A program made the translations under genes and the position numbers. 64,000 bases of DNA from Brevibacillus reuszeri (GTDB taxonomy: Bacteria > Bacillota > Bacilli > Brevibacillales > Brevibacillaceae), in assembly GCF_001187725.1 (NCBI RefSeq), contig NZ_LGIQ01000011.1, positions 718,017-782,016 on the forward strand, given 5' to 3'. Positions 43,126 to 51,125 of the stretch are shown piece by piece (within the stretch, counting starts at the first letter, position 1; each line of letters opens with the position of its first letter). Below the pieces are notes generated by a model that saw only the letters and a program-made list of their open reading frames with translations, was not told the origin of the DNA and made no database searches.

Positions 43126-43752
43126 TTAAGGATTTTTTTCGAATGCCAGCTTCATGCCAAACAACAGGAGAACAAGTCCCGAGATACCTTGGACAGCGCG
43201 CTGGGTAGACGGCTTTTTCATCCAAGCGCTCATGAGATCAATGATGTAGACGTAAAGTAAAAACCAGATCACGGTTAGAAATGTGTAGGTCATGCCCATC
43301 GTAAAAAACGGCAGGAAAGGATCGCTTCCCGCAGGCAAAAACTGCGGGAGAAAGGTAAGAAAAAAGACAGCTACCTTCGGGTTTAGGAGGTTGGTCAAAA
43401 ATCCTTGGAGAAAAGCCGACTTATGACGGTATTTGCTTTCCTTTTCCACTTGGATGGCGCTTTCTTTTTTCTTGAAGACAGCATACAGCGTGGTGACGCC
43501 CAAATAGACTAAATAAATCGCTCCGACGTATTTAAATACGGAAAAAAGCATCACCGATTTTACAATAAGTGCAGATAGGCCGCATACTGCTGCCGTCGTA
43601 TGAATGAGTAATCCAGCAGAAATGCCTGCCATAGTTTGCAAACCGCCTTTGCTGCCGTGTGTCACTGTATTTTTCGTGACCAAGCCAGTATCAGGCCCAG
43701 GCAAAATGATCAGCAAGATCGACATCACGACAAACAGTAAAAAATGCTCCAT
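43126..43752 (-). CDS. LysE/RhtB-family amino-acid exporter
   Basis: A 208-residue membrane protein with about six helices. 'IILPGPDTGLVTKNTVTHGS' at the N-terminus is the family signature (P-G-P), and 'FLQGFLTNLLNPKVAVFFLT' follows in the middle. These proteins export amino acids or related metabolites such as homoserine lactones. ATG at 43750-43752 preceded by AGGGGTGG is used; a longer in-frame N-terminal extension lacks any signal. Confidence 0.88.
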   Translation of the reverse strand: MEHFLLFVVMSILLIILPGPDTGLVTKNTVTHGSKGGLQTMAGISAGLLIHTTAAVCGLSALIVKSVMLFSVFKYVGAIYLVYLGVTTLYAVFKKKESAIQVEKESKYRHKSAFLQGFLTNLLNPKVAVFFLTFLPQFLPAGSDPFLPFFTMGMTYTFLTVIWFLLYVYIIDLMSAWMKKPSTQRAVQGISGLVLLLFGMKLAFEKNP

Positions 43753-43881
43753 CTCCTCCACCCCTGTAAAACGAATTTGCTTCACTATAACACAGGGCAG
43801 GAGTGAGCTAAAGCAAAAATAATAAGCCGCTACCCTCCTGAAAAGGGCAACGGCTTTTCTACCTTCATGTGTTTGCATCGA

Positions 43882-44796
43882 CTATTTCCTGAGCTTATTG
43901 TCCTCAGGTTTCTTGAGCGTTTGCAGACACATATAGCACATGATCCCGAACAAAATCGTAATAATCATCGAGTGCAAAAGTGTCGCGTACAGATGAAGCT
44001 TGAACAAAACGACAAATCCACCACTAAATACCTGCGCCATCACCAATACAAACGAGGCAATGCTTGCGCCATACAGATCACGACGTGTTTGTTTAAAATG
44101 ACGGATGGCGTAAATCATGGTTCCCAGAAGCAGAATCGCCAGAATCAAAGCTCCCAGTCTGTGAACAACTTGAATGCCTACGTGACCGGAAAGCTCAGGT
44201 ATCAGCTTGCCATCACACAATGGCCAGTCGCTACAAGCCATGCTTGAGCCTGTGTGGCGTACATAAGCTCCCAAATACACAACACCGTACGCATAAATAG
44301 TTACTCCCCACACCCATTTCCGGAAACCTGAGGAGACAGGACCTTGTACCATCAGCTCCATTTTGTCACGCTGCAAAACGAACAGGCTGAGCAAAAATAC
44401 TCCTGTATAAGCAAGCAGCGAGAAGCCAAAGTGAAGTGCCAGTACGCTGGAGGATTGCGGCCAAATTACTGCAGAAGCGCCCAGAATGGATTCCAAGACA
44501 ATGAAAAACAAACCGAACAGGGCGAGATTGCGTACTTCCTGATTGCCCCGATAGAAGCGCCAACAAAGCACCGAAAAGATCACAACGATAATGCCGGCAA
44601 CCCCGGTAATCAAGCGGTGCATATATTCAATAATTGAAGCCAAGGTATACTCCGGGACCCATTTGCCGTTACAAAGCGGCCAGTCATTCCCACATCCAAG
44701 ACCGGAATCCGTTTTGGTTACCAGCGACCCGGCGATCATGACGATAAACATGACAAGAGTAGCAAGAACGGCTAGAGGTTTCAGCCATTTTTCCAT
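43882..44796 (-). CDS. ctaA: Haem A synthase
   Basis: A 304-residue COX15/CtaA protein with eight transmembrane helices in two four-helix repeats. Haem-ligand histidines are in 'IEYMHRLITG', 'LALHFGFSLLAY', 'IQVVHRLGALI' and 'TLLHSMIITI'. The duplicated 'GSSMACSDWPLCDG' and 'GLGCGNDWPLCNGK' loops contain the Cys pair typical of Bacillus CtaA. It oxidises the haem O C8 methyl to formyl. It lies downstream of ctaB. Confidence 0.95.
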   Translation of the reverse strand: MEKWLKPLAVLATLVMFIVMIAGSLVTKTDSGLGCGNDWPLCNGKWVPEYTLASIIEYMHRLITGVAGIIVVIFSVLCWRFYRGNQEVRNLALFGLFFIVLESILGASAVIWPQSSSVLALHFGFSLLAYTGVFLLSLFVLQRDKMELMVQGPVSSGFRKWVWGVTIYAYGVVYLGAYVRHTGSSMACSDWPLCDGKLIPELSGHVGIQVVHRLGALILAILLLGTMIYAIRHFKQTRRDLYGASIASFVLVMAQVFSGGFVVLFKLHLYATLLHSMIITILFGIMCYMCLQTLKKPEDNKLRK

Positions 44797-44881
44797 AGTG
44801 AATACACCCTGTTTCTTAAGAGGATTGAGACCATTGATTGCAGTGCGGCCTCTTGCTTACTGTCCTCTCTTACATTAATGA

Positions 44882-44908
44882 AACATCCCCTGATAGACAA
44901 GGGATGTT
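44882..44908 (-). terminator. Hairpin between ctaB and ctaA
   Basis: AACATCCC (44882-44889) pairs with GGGATGTT (44901-44908). On the minus strand the T-run is short, so partial termination after ctaB is likely. Confidence 0.6.
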
Positions 44909-44935
44909 CCGTGAACATTTAGTGAGTGTTATGTG

Positions 44936-45871
44936 TCAATAATAATGCACCATGGTGCTAATTACTATCGCAGCACAGAAAACGGTCAAATACAAAATCG
45001 AATAGCCAAACAGCTTGCGTGCCCATGCGAGATCGTCCTTGGCATTAAAGCCCTGGAACAACAGTACCATGTACACAAGCCCCATCACTCCCATGACAAT
45101 CAGGTATACATACCCTACGCTGCCATGAATAAAGAGCAGGATCGACGCCGGGAATAGCACGGATCCCCACAGCATCATTTGACGCTTGGTCTCGGCAAAG
45201 CCCTTTACTACCGGTAGCATTGGCAGATTGCCCGCACGGTATTCCTCGGTTTTCAGCATTGCCAGCGCCAGGAAATGCGGAGGCTGCCACAAGAACAAAA
45301 CCAGGAAAAGCAGCCACGCAGCAGGGTCCATATTATTGGTAACCGCTACCCAGCCGATGACGGGAGGTGCCGCACCAGAAATACCACCAATGACTGTATT
45401 CAGCGTGGTTACACGCTTCAAAGGAGTATAGATCAGCACATAAAAAATGTGTCCAATCAATCCCCATACAGCAGCCAGCGGATTGGCAAATACTGCGAGG
45501 ACAGCCAAGCCAGCCAGAAGCAAACCTATTCCGATCAGCAATGCGTTACGTGCTGAAATTCGCCCGGCAGGGAGTGCACGGTTTTTGGTTCGTTCCATTT
45601 TTTTATCGAGATCGCGATCATAGAAATTATTTAGGGCCGCACCTGACATAATCACCAGTGCCGTACCGAGCATCGTGAAAAACGCCAGTTTCCAATCTGG
45701 AAATCCAAAGGACGCCAACCACAAGGCAGCAAATGTTGTCATCAGGTTGGACAGTGTAATACCAGGCTTCGTCAGTTGTACATAGTCACGCCAAGTTGCC
45801 GGTTCTACAGATTGTGCCTGCAAGGAAGTATCGCCATTGAGCGATTCCTGCATAGTCACTTGCTGGTCCAC
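44936..45871 (-). CDS. ctaB: Protohaem IX farnesyltransferase
   Basis: A 311-residue UbiA-family prenyltransferase with about nine helices converting haem B to haem O. The prenyl-diphosphate Mg site is 'LNNFYDRDLDKKMERTKNRA' (N-x3-D-x3-D), and the second acidic motif lies in 'LYTPLKRVTTLNTVIGGISG' and following loops. Upstream in the same direction are ctaM-like and ctaG genes. Confidence 0.95.
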   Translation of the reverse strand: MDQQVTMQESLNGDTSLQAQSVEPATWRDYVQLTKPGITLSNLMTTFAALWLASFGFPDWKLAFFTMLGTALVIMSGAALNNFYDRDLDKKMERTKNRALPAGRISARNALLIGIGLLLAGLAVLAVFANPLAAVWGLIGHIFYVLIYTPLKRVTTLNTVIGGISGAAPPVIGWVAVTNNMDPAAWLLFLVLFLWQPPHFLALAMLKTEEYRAGNLPMLPVVKGFAETKRQMMLWGSVLFPASILLFIHGSVGYVYLIVMGVMGLVYMVLLFQGFNAKDDLAWARKLFGYSILYLTVFCAAIVISTMVHYY

Positions 45872-45928
45872 GTTGTGTACCTCCTGTCATGATCGATCTG
45901 AGCATGCACGTAATTCAGTAAAGCAATT

Positions 45929-46387
45929 TTATCTGCCAAAAATAACATCAATGACACCAGCAGTTTCGCCACCCGGATAAATCAGGTACAACAAGGTATA
46001 TACCGTTGCGCCTGTAATCGCCGTAATAAACCAGATGATCGACGTCCAAGGGCCTATTTTTCTATGCTTGGCATAATTCTTTTTGTAAGCGTGTCTGATT
46101 GTGATCAACCCCATCACACCACCAACTGTTGCCAGAGTGATGTGAAAGATCAAGAATGTTTGATAGATCGGCTTCAGACTATCAGGACCGCCAAAATGGG
46201 TGTTCCCTACAAAGGCCGTTCTAGAAACATACGTGATGAAGAAGATCGTCGCACAGATTGCAGCCCACTTCATAATCTTCATATGTCTTTCAATTTGTCT
46301 CTTCGCAATCGCATACCAGCCAAAAGCAACAAGAATGCCACTGATGACGATAAACGAAGTGCTTATCGTAGGCAACAAAATGGCCAT
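45929..46387 (-). CDS. ctaM: DUF420 membrane protein (CtaM/YozB-like)
   Basis: A 152-residue protein with four predicted helices and conserved histidines in 'FLIFHITLATVGGVMGLITI' and 'RHAYKKNYAKHRKIGPWTSI'. DUF420 proteins (CtaM in Staphylococcus) are needed for maturation of haem-A-containing oxidases. It sits 57 nt upstream of ctaB and downstream of ctaG, which supports this role. Confidence 0.88.
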   Translation of the reverse strand: MAILLPTISTSFIVISGILVAFGWYAIAKRQIERHMKIMKWAAICATIFFITYVSRTAFVGNTHFGGPDSLKPIYQTFLIFHITLATVGGVMGLITIRHAYKKNYAKHRKIGPWTSIIWFITAITGATVYTLLYLIYPGGETAGVIDVIFGR

Positions 46388-46423
46388 TTCCTACACCTCA
46401 TTCATGTAATCTCTCTATGTTTC

Positions 46424-47323
46424 TTATGCTCTGCCCTCATCCGTAGCCGGTGTCTTCATTAATAGAGCTGCAGCAGACGGTTGCATATCCATTGGCAAGT
46501 CGTCCTGCTTCTCCTGTTTGTACCACTTATAGAAGACATAAGCCAGCACACAGCCGTATACGAGTTCCTGTATCAGCTTCATAATAATCCCGCCTAAACG
46601 CTGGTCACTGAATGTGTCGAGGCTCGGGAATATTTGCGGCACAGACATATACGTGGCATACAAAGGATCTTCCGCAAAAATAATCAGCGCACAGGCTGGT
46701 GTAATCAGTACCCCGTTTGCAAAAATGTAAGCCAGCTTTTTCAAGCCTGCCAGCTGCACTTTCTGCTCGGATAGCGGACTGACAATCGGCCACCACATAG
46801 CAAACGCAGCAAGTAAAAGAATCACGTGATAGACAGTCATCCATTGATGATTGAGCGCTGCTGCATCAAAAATGAATGGAATATGGTAGAAGGAAAACAA
46901 GGTATTGAACAAAAGTGCAGCAACTAACGGATGTGTTACCACATTCAAAATGACCTTTAACGGTTTCGGTCGGAAAATGGTTAACAAGAGCCACTCTGGC
47001 AACGCCAGAAGCACAAGGGGAGGCAATGCAAAATATAAGATCGACTGTTGAAGCATGTGCAAACTAAACAGGTAATGATGTCCATAATAGCTAATGGGGC
47101 TTCCCTGTGCGAAGTAAAACAAGACTAATGCAAAAACAAACAGTAATTTTTGCTTATTCGTGGCCCCGGTTGCATTGGCAAATCGCTTATGCCACGGGCC
47201 TGTCACCAGAAAATACAGACTGGCTATAATCAGCGTAAAAAGCATCACATCAGGACTCCACAAATCCGAAAATGATGCCGTCCCTATTCCGGATGACAAA
47301 TCGTGTTGATGTTGACTTCCCAT
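46424..47323 (-). CDS. ctaG: Cytochrome c oxidase assembly factor CtaG (caa3 type)
   Basis: A 299-residue protein with about seven helices. 'FYFAQGSPISYYGHHYLFSL', 'HMLQQSILYFALPPLVLLAL' and 'LINDQRLGG'-like 'TFSDQRLGGIIMKLIQELVY' are the conserved blocks of the caa3_CtaG family. Needed for copper-centre assembly of caa3 oxidase. GGGAGGATATTC precedes the ATG. The oxidase structural genes ctaCDEF are not in the window. Confidence 0.92.
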   Translation of the reverse strand: MGSQHQHDLSSGIGTASFSDLWSPDVMLFTLIIASLYFLVTGPWHKRFANATGATNKQKLLFVFALVLFYFAQGSPISYYGHHYLFSLHMLQQSILYFALPPLVLLALPEWLLLTIFRPKPLKVILNVVTHPLVAALLFNTLFSFYHIPFIFDAAALNHQWMTVYHVILLLAAFAMWWPIVSPLSEQKVQLAGLKKLAYIFANGVLITPACALIIFAEDPLYATYMSVPQIFPSLDTFSDQRLGGIIMKLIQELVYGCVLAYVFYKWYKQEKQDDLPMDMQPSAAALLMKTPATDEGRA

Positions 47324-47621
47324 GAATATCCTCCCTTCCTACTAAAAAGGGTGCCCTCTTTACATTCTCCATTATACCGTTGTTTCCAGTATTCTTAGAG
47401 GATAAAAATGAACAAAGTGTTGACAAATACGGAGGGTGGGAAATCGGAGGTTGACGGGCTATTGGGGAGGAGAGGAAACTGGAGAAAACGCTCTCCCTGC
47501 ATAATCAGTTTCGAAGCTAATAAGATTTGCATTCGAACTGAGTACAGTAAAATTACGCGAGAACTGCTGTGACTGCCCACCGTTATTATCCTCTACTCAG
47601 ATCTTGAGAATATGATCTCCT
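47324..47621. other. Intergenic, no supported gene
   Basis: About 300 bp upstream of ctaG. Only a 54-codon frame (47408-47572, plus strand) with a weak AGAGGAT ribosome site is seen and it has no recognisable features. The ctaG promoter should lie near 47330-47420 but could not be fixed. Confidence 0.35.
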
Positions 47622-47759
47622 CTAGAAAATCCAGAGAGCGGGATCTCTTTTGTAAGCTTTGATTTGCCCCTGTTGCGTCAACTGTATAAAGAGTATTTGT
47701 AATTCCGTTATCTCGCCGAATGTTTTAGATGTACCTCCGGATGCTGCTTCTACATTTCC
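47622..47759 (-). pseudogene. C-terminal remnant of an unidentified gene
   Basis: A stop-to-stop stretch of 45 codons with natural amino-acid composition, ending 'QIKAYKRDPALWIF' plus TAG, but with no usable start codon. It reads like the end of a protein whose beginning has been lost. Family not recognised. Confidence 0.35.
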
Positions 47760-47839
47760 TCAGCCCTTTCTCTTTTAATTCTCTTTCTCACTCTCTAATT
47801 TCAGCAGCTCCACACTCCTTTGTTTCGGAAAAAAGAAAA

Positions 47840-47872
47840 GGTCGAAGAGCCATAATAATGGCATCTTCGACC
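47840..47872 (-). terminator. Strong terminator left of the IS remnant
   Basis: GGTCGAAGA...GCCAT and ATGGC...TCTTCGACC form a 14-bp stem with one bulge and AATA loop. On the minus strand a T-rich tail follows. It directly follows the stop at 47877-47879. Confidence 0.8.
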
Positions 47873-47876
47873 GATA

Positions 47877-47958
47877 TTACCGTTCGATTCTATCTAATTT
47901 TTCAGTTAACCAAATTATACCTAGTGACATCACTATCGTCAAACTCGAATCATAAGAT
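47877..47958 (-). pseudogene. 3' end of a small membrane-protein gene cut by the IS
   Basis: Reading leftward from the IS edge, one frame gives 'YDSSLTIVMSLGIIWLTEKL' and 'DRIER' plus TAA, a transmembrane-like helix and charged tail, and the terminator follows at once. It may be the lost end of the gene whose 5' part is at 48800-49011 (inference), or another gene. Confidence 0.4.
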
Positions 47959-48799
47959 TGATGCTAGTCTAAACATTGGACATGGAAAACCGAGAGTGCG
48001 ACAATAAAAGCATTCATACTCGAGGTGTCCAACATGACGAAAAAATACGACAAGGAATTTCAAGCTTCAAACCATCCGACTCATTGAAGCAGAAGGAAAA
48101 TCGATAGCCCAGGTATCCCGGGAAATGGGGTTGCATCAGAATACGATTTACCGATGGATGACCGAGTACAAACAAGATGGCCATCATGCTTTTCCCGGCA
48201 GACTTCGCAAAAGACCGGCGCTAATTTATCCATTCATTCACGATCACCGCTTCAAGCTCCGTGTCGCGAAGATGTGCAGTGTTTTTCATGTATCCAGAAG
48301 CGGTTACTATGAATGGACAAGGCGAATGGAAAGCAACTGCAGTAAGCAGCGAAAGCAATTAGAATAGCAAATTCGCCGTGTCTTTCTCGATTCCAGACGG
48401 CTCTATGGCAGCCCCAAAGTATGGCATGTGTTAAAGCAACAAGGCGTTGAAGCATCTCAAAAAACCGTTGCTCGCATGATGAAGGAGCTTGGTTTGAAAT
48501 CTCGGACAGTCAAAAAGTTCAAAGCAACGACAAACTCGAAACACAACCTGCCCGTAGCCGATAATGTGCTAAATCAACAATTTACTGCTAAGAAGCCAAA
48601 TCAAGTCTGGATGGCGGATATCACGTATATTGACAGATGAAGGATGGCTCTATCTGTCCAGTCTGGAAGACCTGTGCACTCGCAAGATCGTGGCTTTTCA
48701 CATGGACGAGCGAATGACAAAATCACTTGTTTTGAAGGCGTTGGATCAAGCTTATCGCCTTCAGCGACCCAGGAGAAGTATCTTACACCATTCCGATCC
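47959..48799 (+). mobile_element. Degenerate IS3-family insertion sequence
   Basis: The left end begins near 47959 with TG and a downstream TTGGACA typical of IS3-type ends. The element holds a broken OrfA/OrfB transposase and stops abruptly at about 48799 inside OrfB, where unrelated minus-strand coding sequence begins. No right terminal repeat or target duplication was found. It is therefore a 3'-truncated, inactive copy. Confidence 0.75.
48034..48799 (+). pseudogene. IS3-family transposase OrfA/OrfB remnant
   Basis: OrfA starts 'MTKKYDKEF' and then needs a 1-nt correction to continue 'KLQTIRLIEAEGKSIAQVSR', 'EMGLHQNTIYRWMTEYKQDG'. The end of OrfA and its leucine zipper are deleted, fusing it to OrfB at 'IYPFIHDHRFKLRVAKMCSV'. 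OrfB has an in-frame TAG at 48365-48367, the first catalytic Asp in 'VWMADITYI', a 1-nt frameshift at about 48635, and ends at the second Asp motif 'HHSD'; the catalytic Glu is missing. Confidence 0.85.
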
Positions 48800-49011
48800 A
48801 CGGCGTAATTCTCTCGGTTTAATGTGTATAATCTATTGACAGAGATCCAGTAGTAATAGAACCCTGAGAATGCAAAAGCAACATACAAGAGCTCGTAATT
48901 GCTCTTTTGAATAAAAACAGATATCGTTTGCATAAGTCCAAGGAGACCAAGAATGACGCTCCATTTCTGTTTCGATTCATTCACTTTGAATTCACTCGTA
49001 TCGATATTCAT
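48800..49011 (-). pseudogene. Truncated two-helix membrane protein, disrupted by the IS
   Basis: Starts MNIDTSEFKVNE and has two hydrophobic helices ('WSVILGLLGLMQTISVFI' and 'LLYVAFAFSGFYYYWISV'), then 'LYTLNRENYAVDR' and runs into antisense IS sequence, ending at 48601 after 136 residues. The ATG overlaps the stop of the upstream small gene (ATGA), so the two were translationally coupled. Function unknown. Confidence 0.6.
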
Positions 49012-49205
49012 AGACTCTTTTCTCGGATTAGAAAGCCCTCGTTATCCAATCCCCAATAATCATGCCCTCTTCTGTCTTCCATAATCTGAGGTTCTTGAAT
49101 ACCGACACGCAAAATCGTACCGAAACTTGCCGATTGCAGTGAAGGTAATTGACTAATTCTCAAATCTACTGATTCTGATCCTTTACCCGCTCGTCTTCTT
49201 TTCAT
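49008..49205 (-). CDS. Small hypothetical protein
   Basis: A 65-residue protein beginning with a basic stretch 'MKRRRAGKGSESVD' and ending 'DYWGLDNEGFLIREKSL'. No family recognised. AAAGGAG lies 9 nt before the ATG, so translation is well supported. It overlaps the start of the truncated membrane-protein gene by 4 nt and is preceded by a promoter and terminator-like leader (49249-49363). Confidence 0.6.
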   Translation of the reverse strand: MKRRRAGKGSESVDLRISQLPSLQSASFGTILRVGIQEPQIMEDRRGHDYWGLDNEGFLIREKSL

Positions 49206-49248
49206 GGTGGAACACTCCTTTAATGGATTTTTAATCTAAAACAAAAAA

Positions 49249-49289
49249 GACGAATCCCTTTTCTCCATTGCAGAGAAAAGAAATTCGTC
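49249..49289 (-). terminator. Terminator-like hairpin in leader of the small gene pair
   Basis: GACGAAT...CTTTTCTC pairs with GAGAAAAG...ATTCGTC (49249-49255/49258-49265 with 49273-49280/49283-49289), and on the minus strand six T residues follow. It lies between the promoter at 49334-49363 and the gene starting at 49205. Confidence 0.75.
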
Positions 49290-49333
49290 GGTATTTCCGC
49301 CGAGGTTTTTTTAGCTCGTTCAATTTCCACTCT

Positions 49334-49363
49334 ATTATAGTACATTACCAACTTAGCTCGCAA
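49334..49363 (-). promoter_or_regulatory. Sigma-A promoter TTGCGA-18-TATAAT
   Basis: On the minus strand TTGCGA (49358-49363) and a perfect TATAAT (49334-49339). A transcript would start near 49327, giving a roughly 75-80-nt RNA ending at the hairpin, or a leader of about 120 nt for the small gene pair. Confidence 0.6.
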
Positions 49364-49433
49364 GGAAATCTCTCATTCAAAAATTGTGATTCGAAAGTAG
49401 GATAAAGATTAAACCTTCATTACTACTCTCAGT

Positions 49434-49919
49434 TTATTTGATAATACTCTCTTCTACGTTACCATGTACGTTACTATAAAAATGAATATGCTTGTCGGTC
49501 CCAAGATAAGAGATCGTGAACAATGTTATCTTCTCATCCTTCCAACCGATAAATAGTTCAACTCCTGCTTTACCACTTAAAATACCTTCTTCATCTATCT
49601 CATGATCAGCACTTGAGGGCTTATAGTTGGCATCCCCAAGTAATCGATATTTCCAATGTTCGTCATTCCCATTCTCTAGATCGCCATTATCGTTAACTAC
49701 TATATAGTTACTGCCATAAAGCTCTTTCATTTCATTCATTGTTAGTCCAATCTTCACTTCATTTTTTATTTTTTCAACTGTATTCGTCACTTCATTTATA
49801 TTTGTTGATTGAGTTTCTTGTAAACGAAAGGGACTTCCAATAATGTCTGTTGCAAATAATATCACTAATACTACTACCAGCAATCCGAAAATGATTAGGT
49901 AACCATTTTTATTTCTCAT
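49434..49919 (-). CDS. Membrane-anchored hypothetical protein
   Basis: A 161-residue protein with an N-terminal transmembrane anchor (about 6-27) and an extracytoplasmic domain. 'KIGLTMNEMKELYGSNYIVV' resembles the helix-turn start of small BamE/SmpA-like or DUF4309-like surface domains, but similarity is too weak to assign. Gene is A/T-rich and follows the M23 peptidase gene on the same strand with a hairpin between. Confidence 0.6.
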   Translation of the reverse strand: MRNKNGYLIIFGLLVVVLVILFATDIIGSPFRLQETQSTNINEVTNTVEKIKNEVKIGLTMNEMKELYGSNYIVVNDNGDLENGNDEHWKYRLLGDANYKPSSADHEIDEEGILSGKAGVELFIGWKDEKITLFTISYLGTDKHIHFYSNVHGNVEESIIK

Positions 49920-49953
49920 ATTATTCCTCCCTTACTTGATAGTGTAAACAACG

Positions 49954-49982
49954 ACACTCCCATGTTCAAATCATGGGAGTGT
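49954..49982. other. Strong hairpin between M23 peptidase and membrane-anchored gene
   Basis: Perfect 11-bp arms ACACTCCCATG (49954-49964) and CATGGGAGTGT (49972-49982) with a 7-nt loop. The better T-run is on the plus strand, opposite to the flanking genes. Confidence 0.65.
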
Positions 49983-49989
49983 ATTTTTA

Positions 49990-50832
49990 TTACTGATTGG
50001 AAGAAGCGTTCATAACCTCAGATTTCTCTTCCTGTGTCAACTTCGTGTTCATAATTTCTTCAATGTCATTGTCACTTAAATTAAATTGTTCTTTGAAATT
50101 GTCCATCGTTCTTTCCGATTCTTCGACTGAATAAAACCAATCATAGAATGAATCTGATCCGACATGAGAAATTACGAGAAAATCAAAGAAATCGTCTTCA
50201 TTGGGATGTGTATGCTCATCTTCCTGTTCATCTTCCACTTGTCCTTGTAAGTCCAAAGCACTTAACGAGTTTGGTCTATTTTCTGGCCAGAATACCCAAG
50301 GGGAAAAAGTTTCTCGATCTCCCGGTTTTTCCTTACCTTCTGCATTTACATCAAAGTGTAAATGATATCCAGTCGCTCCACTGGTTCCGGACATAGCAAT
50401 GGTTGTTCCTTGTTTTACTTTTTCGTTTGTTGTATAGTAAAGCTCCTTGGGTTCCAAGTGAAGGTATCTCGTAATTAGTTTATTATCGGTATCTGGGTCT
50501 CTATCGTTATGTTCAATGGTAATAGCGTATGTAACTCCATCACTGAAATGCCCACTTTGAACAACTTTACCTGCTGCCACTGCGTACACATCTTTCTTCT
50601 TAACTCCAATGTCTATTCCCTTATGCCAACGCGTTTTAACTTTCCCATAATCTTCTGTAATCCACGTACTTGTGGTCGGCCACACCCATCTCATTTTTTG
50701 ATATGGATCATCTGAGCCCATTATCTTTATCTCTCCATCTGATCCATTGCTGATGCTAGAAGCCAATACACCAGGAGCGAAGATAGAACCGACTAAAAAT
50801 ACTGTACCCATCAAAAGATTCAATTTCTTCAA
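49990..50832 (-). CDS. Secreted M23-family metallopeptidase
   Basis: A 280-residue secreted protein. Signal peptide (about 1-25, ending 'GVLASSIS'), then a LytM/M23 domain: 'RWHKGIDIGVKKKDVYAVAA' (Zn ligands H and D), 'GKVVQSGHFSDGVTYAITIE', 'TRYLHLEPKELYYT', 'GTSGATGYHLHFDVNAEGKE' (H-x-H). M23 enzymes cleave peptidoglycan cross-bridges. A Gln/Glu/Asp/His-rich linker then a C-terminal helical tail follow; the tail is not recognised. The gene is A/T-rich compared with the flanks. Confidence 0.85.
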   Translation of the reverse strand: MKKLNLLMGTVFLVGSIFAPGVLASSISNGSDGEIKIMGSDDPYQKMRWVWPTTSTWITEDYGKVKTRWHKGIDIGVKKKDVYAVAAGKVVQSGHFSDGVTYAITIEHNDRDPDTDNKLITRYLHLEPKELYYTTNEKVKQGTTIAMSGTSGATGYHLHFDVNAEGKEKPGDRETFSPWVFWPENRPNSLSALDLQGQVEDEQEDEHTHPNEDDFFDFLVISHVGSDSFYDWFYSVEESERTMDNFKEQFNLSDNDIEEIMNTKLTQEEKSEVMNASSNQ

Positions 50833-51125
50833 AACAAGTTTCCCCCAGTACTGAAGTTTTATAATTAGCTAACAAATAGCGAATTATCTGTTTTTTCTAC
50901 AAAAGGATAAAATTAACATTTACTTACACAATATTACTGTTTGTTTATTTCCATTTCAACCCATTTTTTCATTTTATATGTTTTCTGAGCGTTTTGTCAG
51001 AGAGTTCACTTTTATCCTCAAATCTAGTACTTGAACTTTCTTGTAAACCATTGACTTTCCTTACTTTCCTTACTTTTCTCCTTACCATTCAATTTGTAAG
51101 GATATAAGTAAGGAGATGAAGATAA
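50833..51125. other. AT-rich intergenic region
   Basis: A 293-bp divergent region between the M23 peptidase and the AbrB-type pseudogene. It ends with several CTTAC/GTAAG repeats described separately; otherwise nothing was recognised. Confidence 0.35.
51078..51115. promoter_or_regulatory. CTCCTTAC/GTAAGGAG inverted repeat before AbrB-type gene
   Basis: Arms at 51078-51085 and 51108-51115; a further GTAAGGAT copy lies at 51096-51103 and CCTTAC repeats precede it. The right arm contains the ribosome binding site, so binding here would block translation or transcription. AbrB/MazE-type antitoxins often autoregulate by such repeats. Confidence 0.45.

Noticed and set aside
47408..47572. 54-codon plus-strand frame with AGAGGAT upstream
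   Set aside because: No recognisable protein features and a weak ribosome site; too short to distinguish from chance.
47959..49011. Intact IS element with target duplication
   Set aside because: Right end missing and transposase broken at several places, so not an active element.
49220..49330. GTG-started 36-codon frame through the leader hairpin
   Set aside because: No ribosome site, and it simply reads the hairpin sequence.
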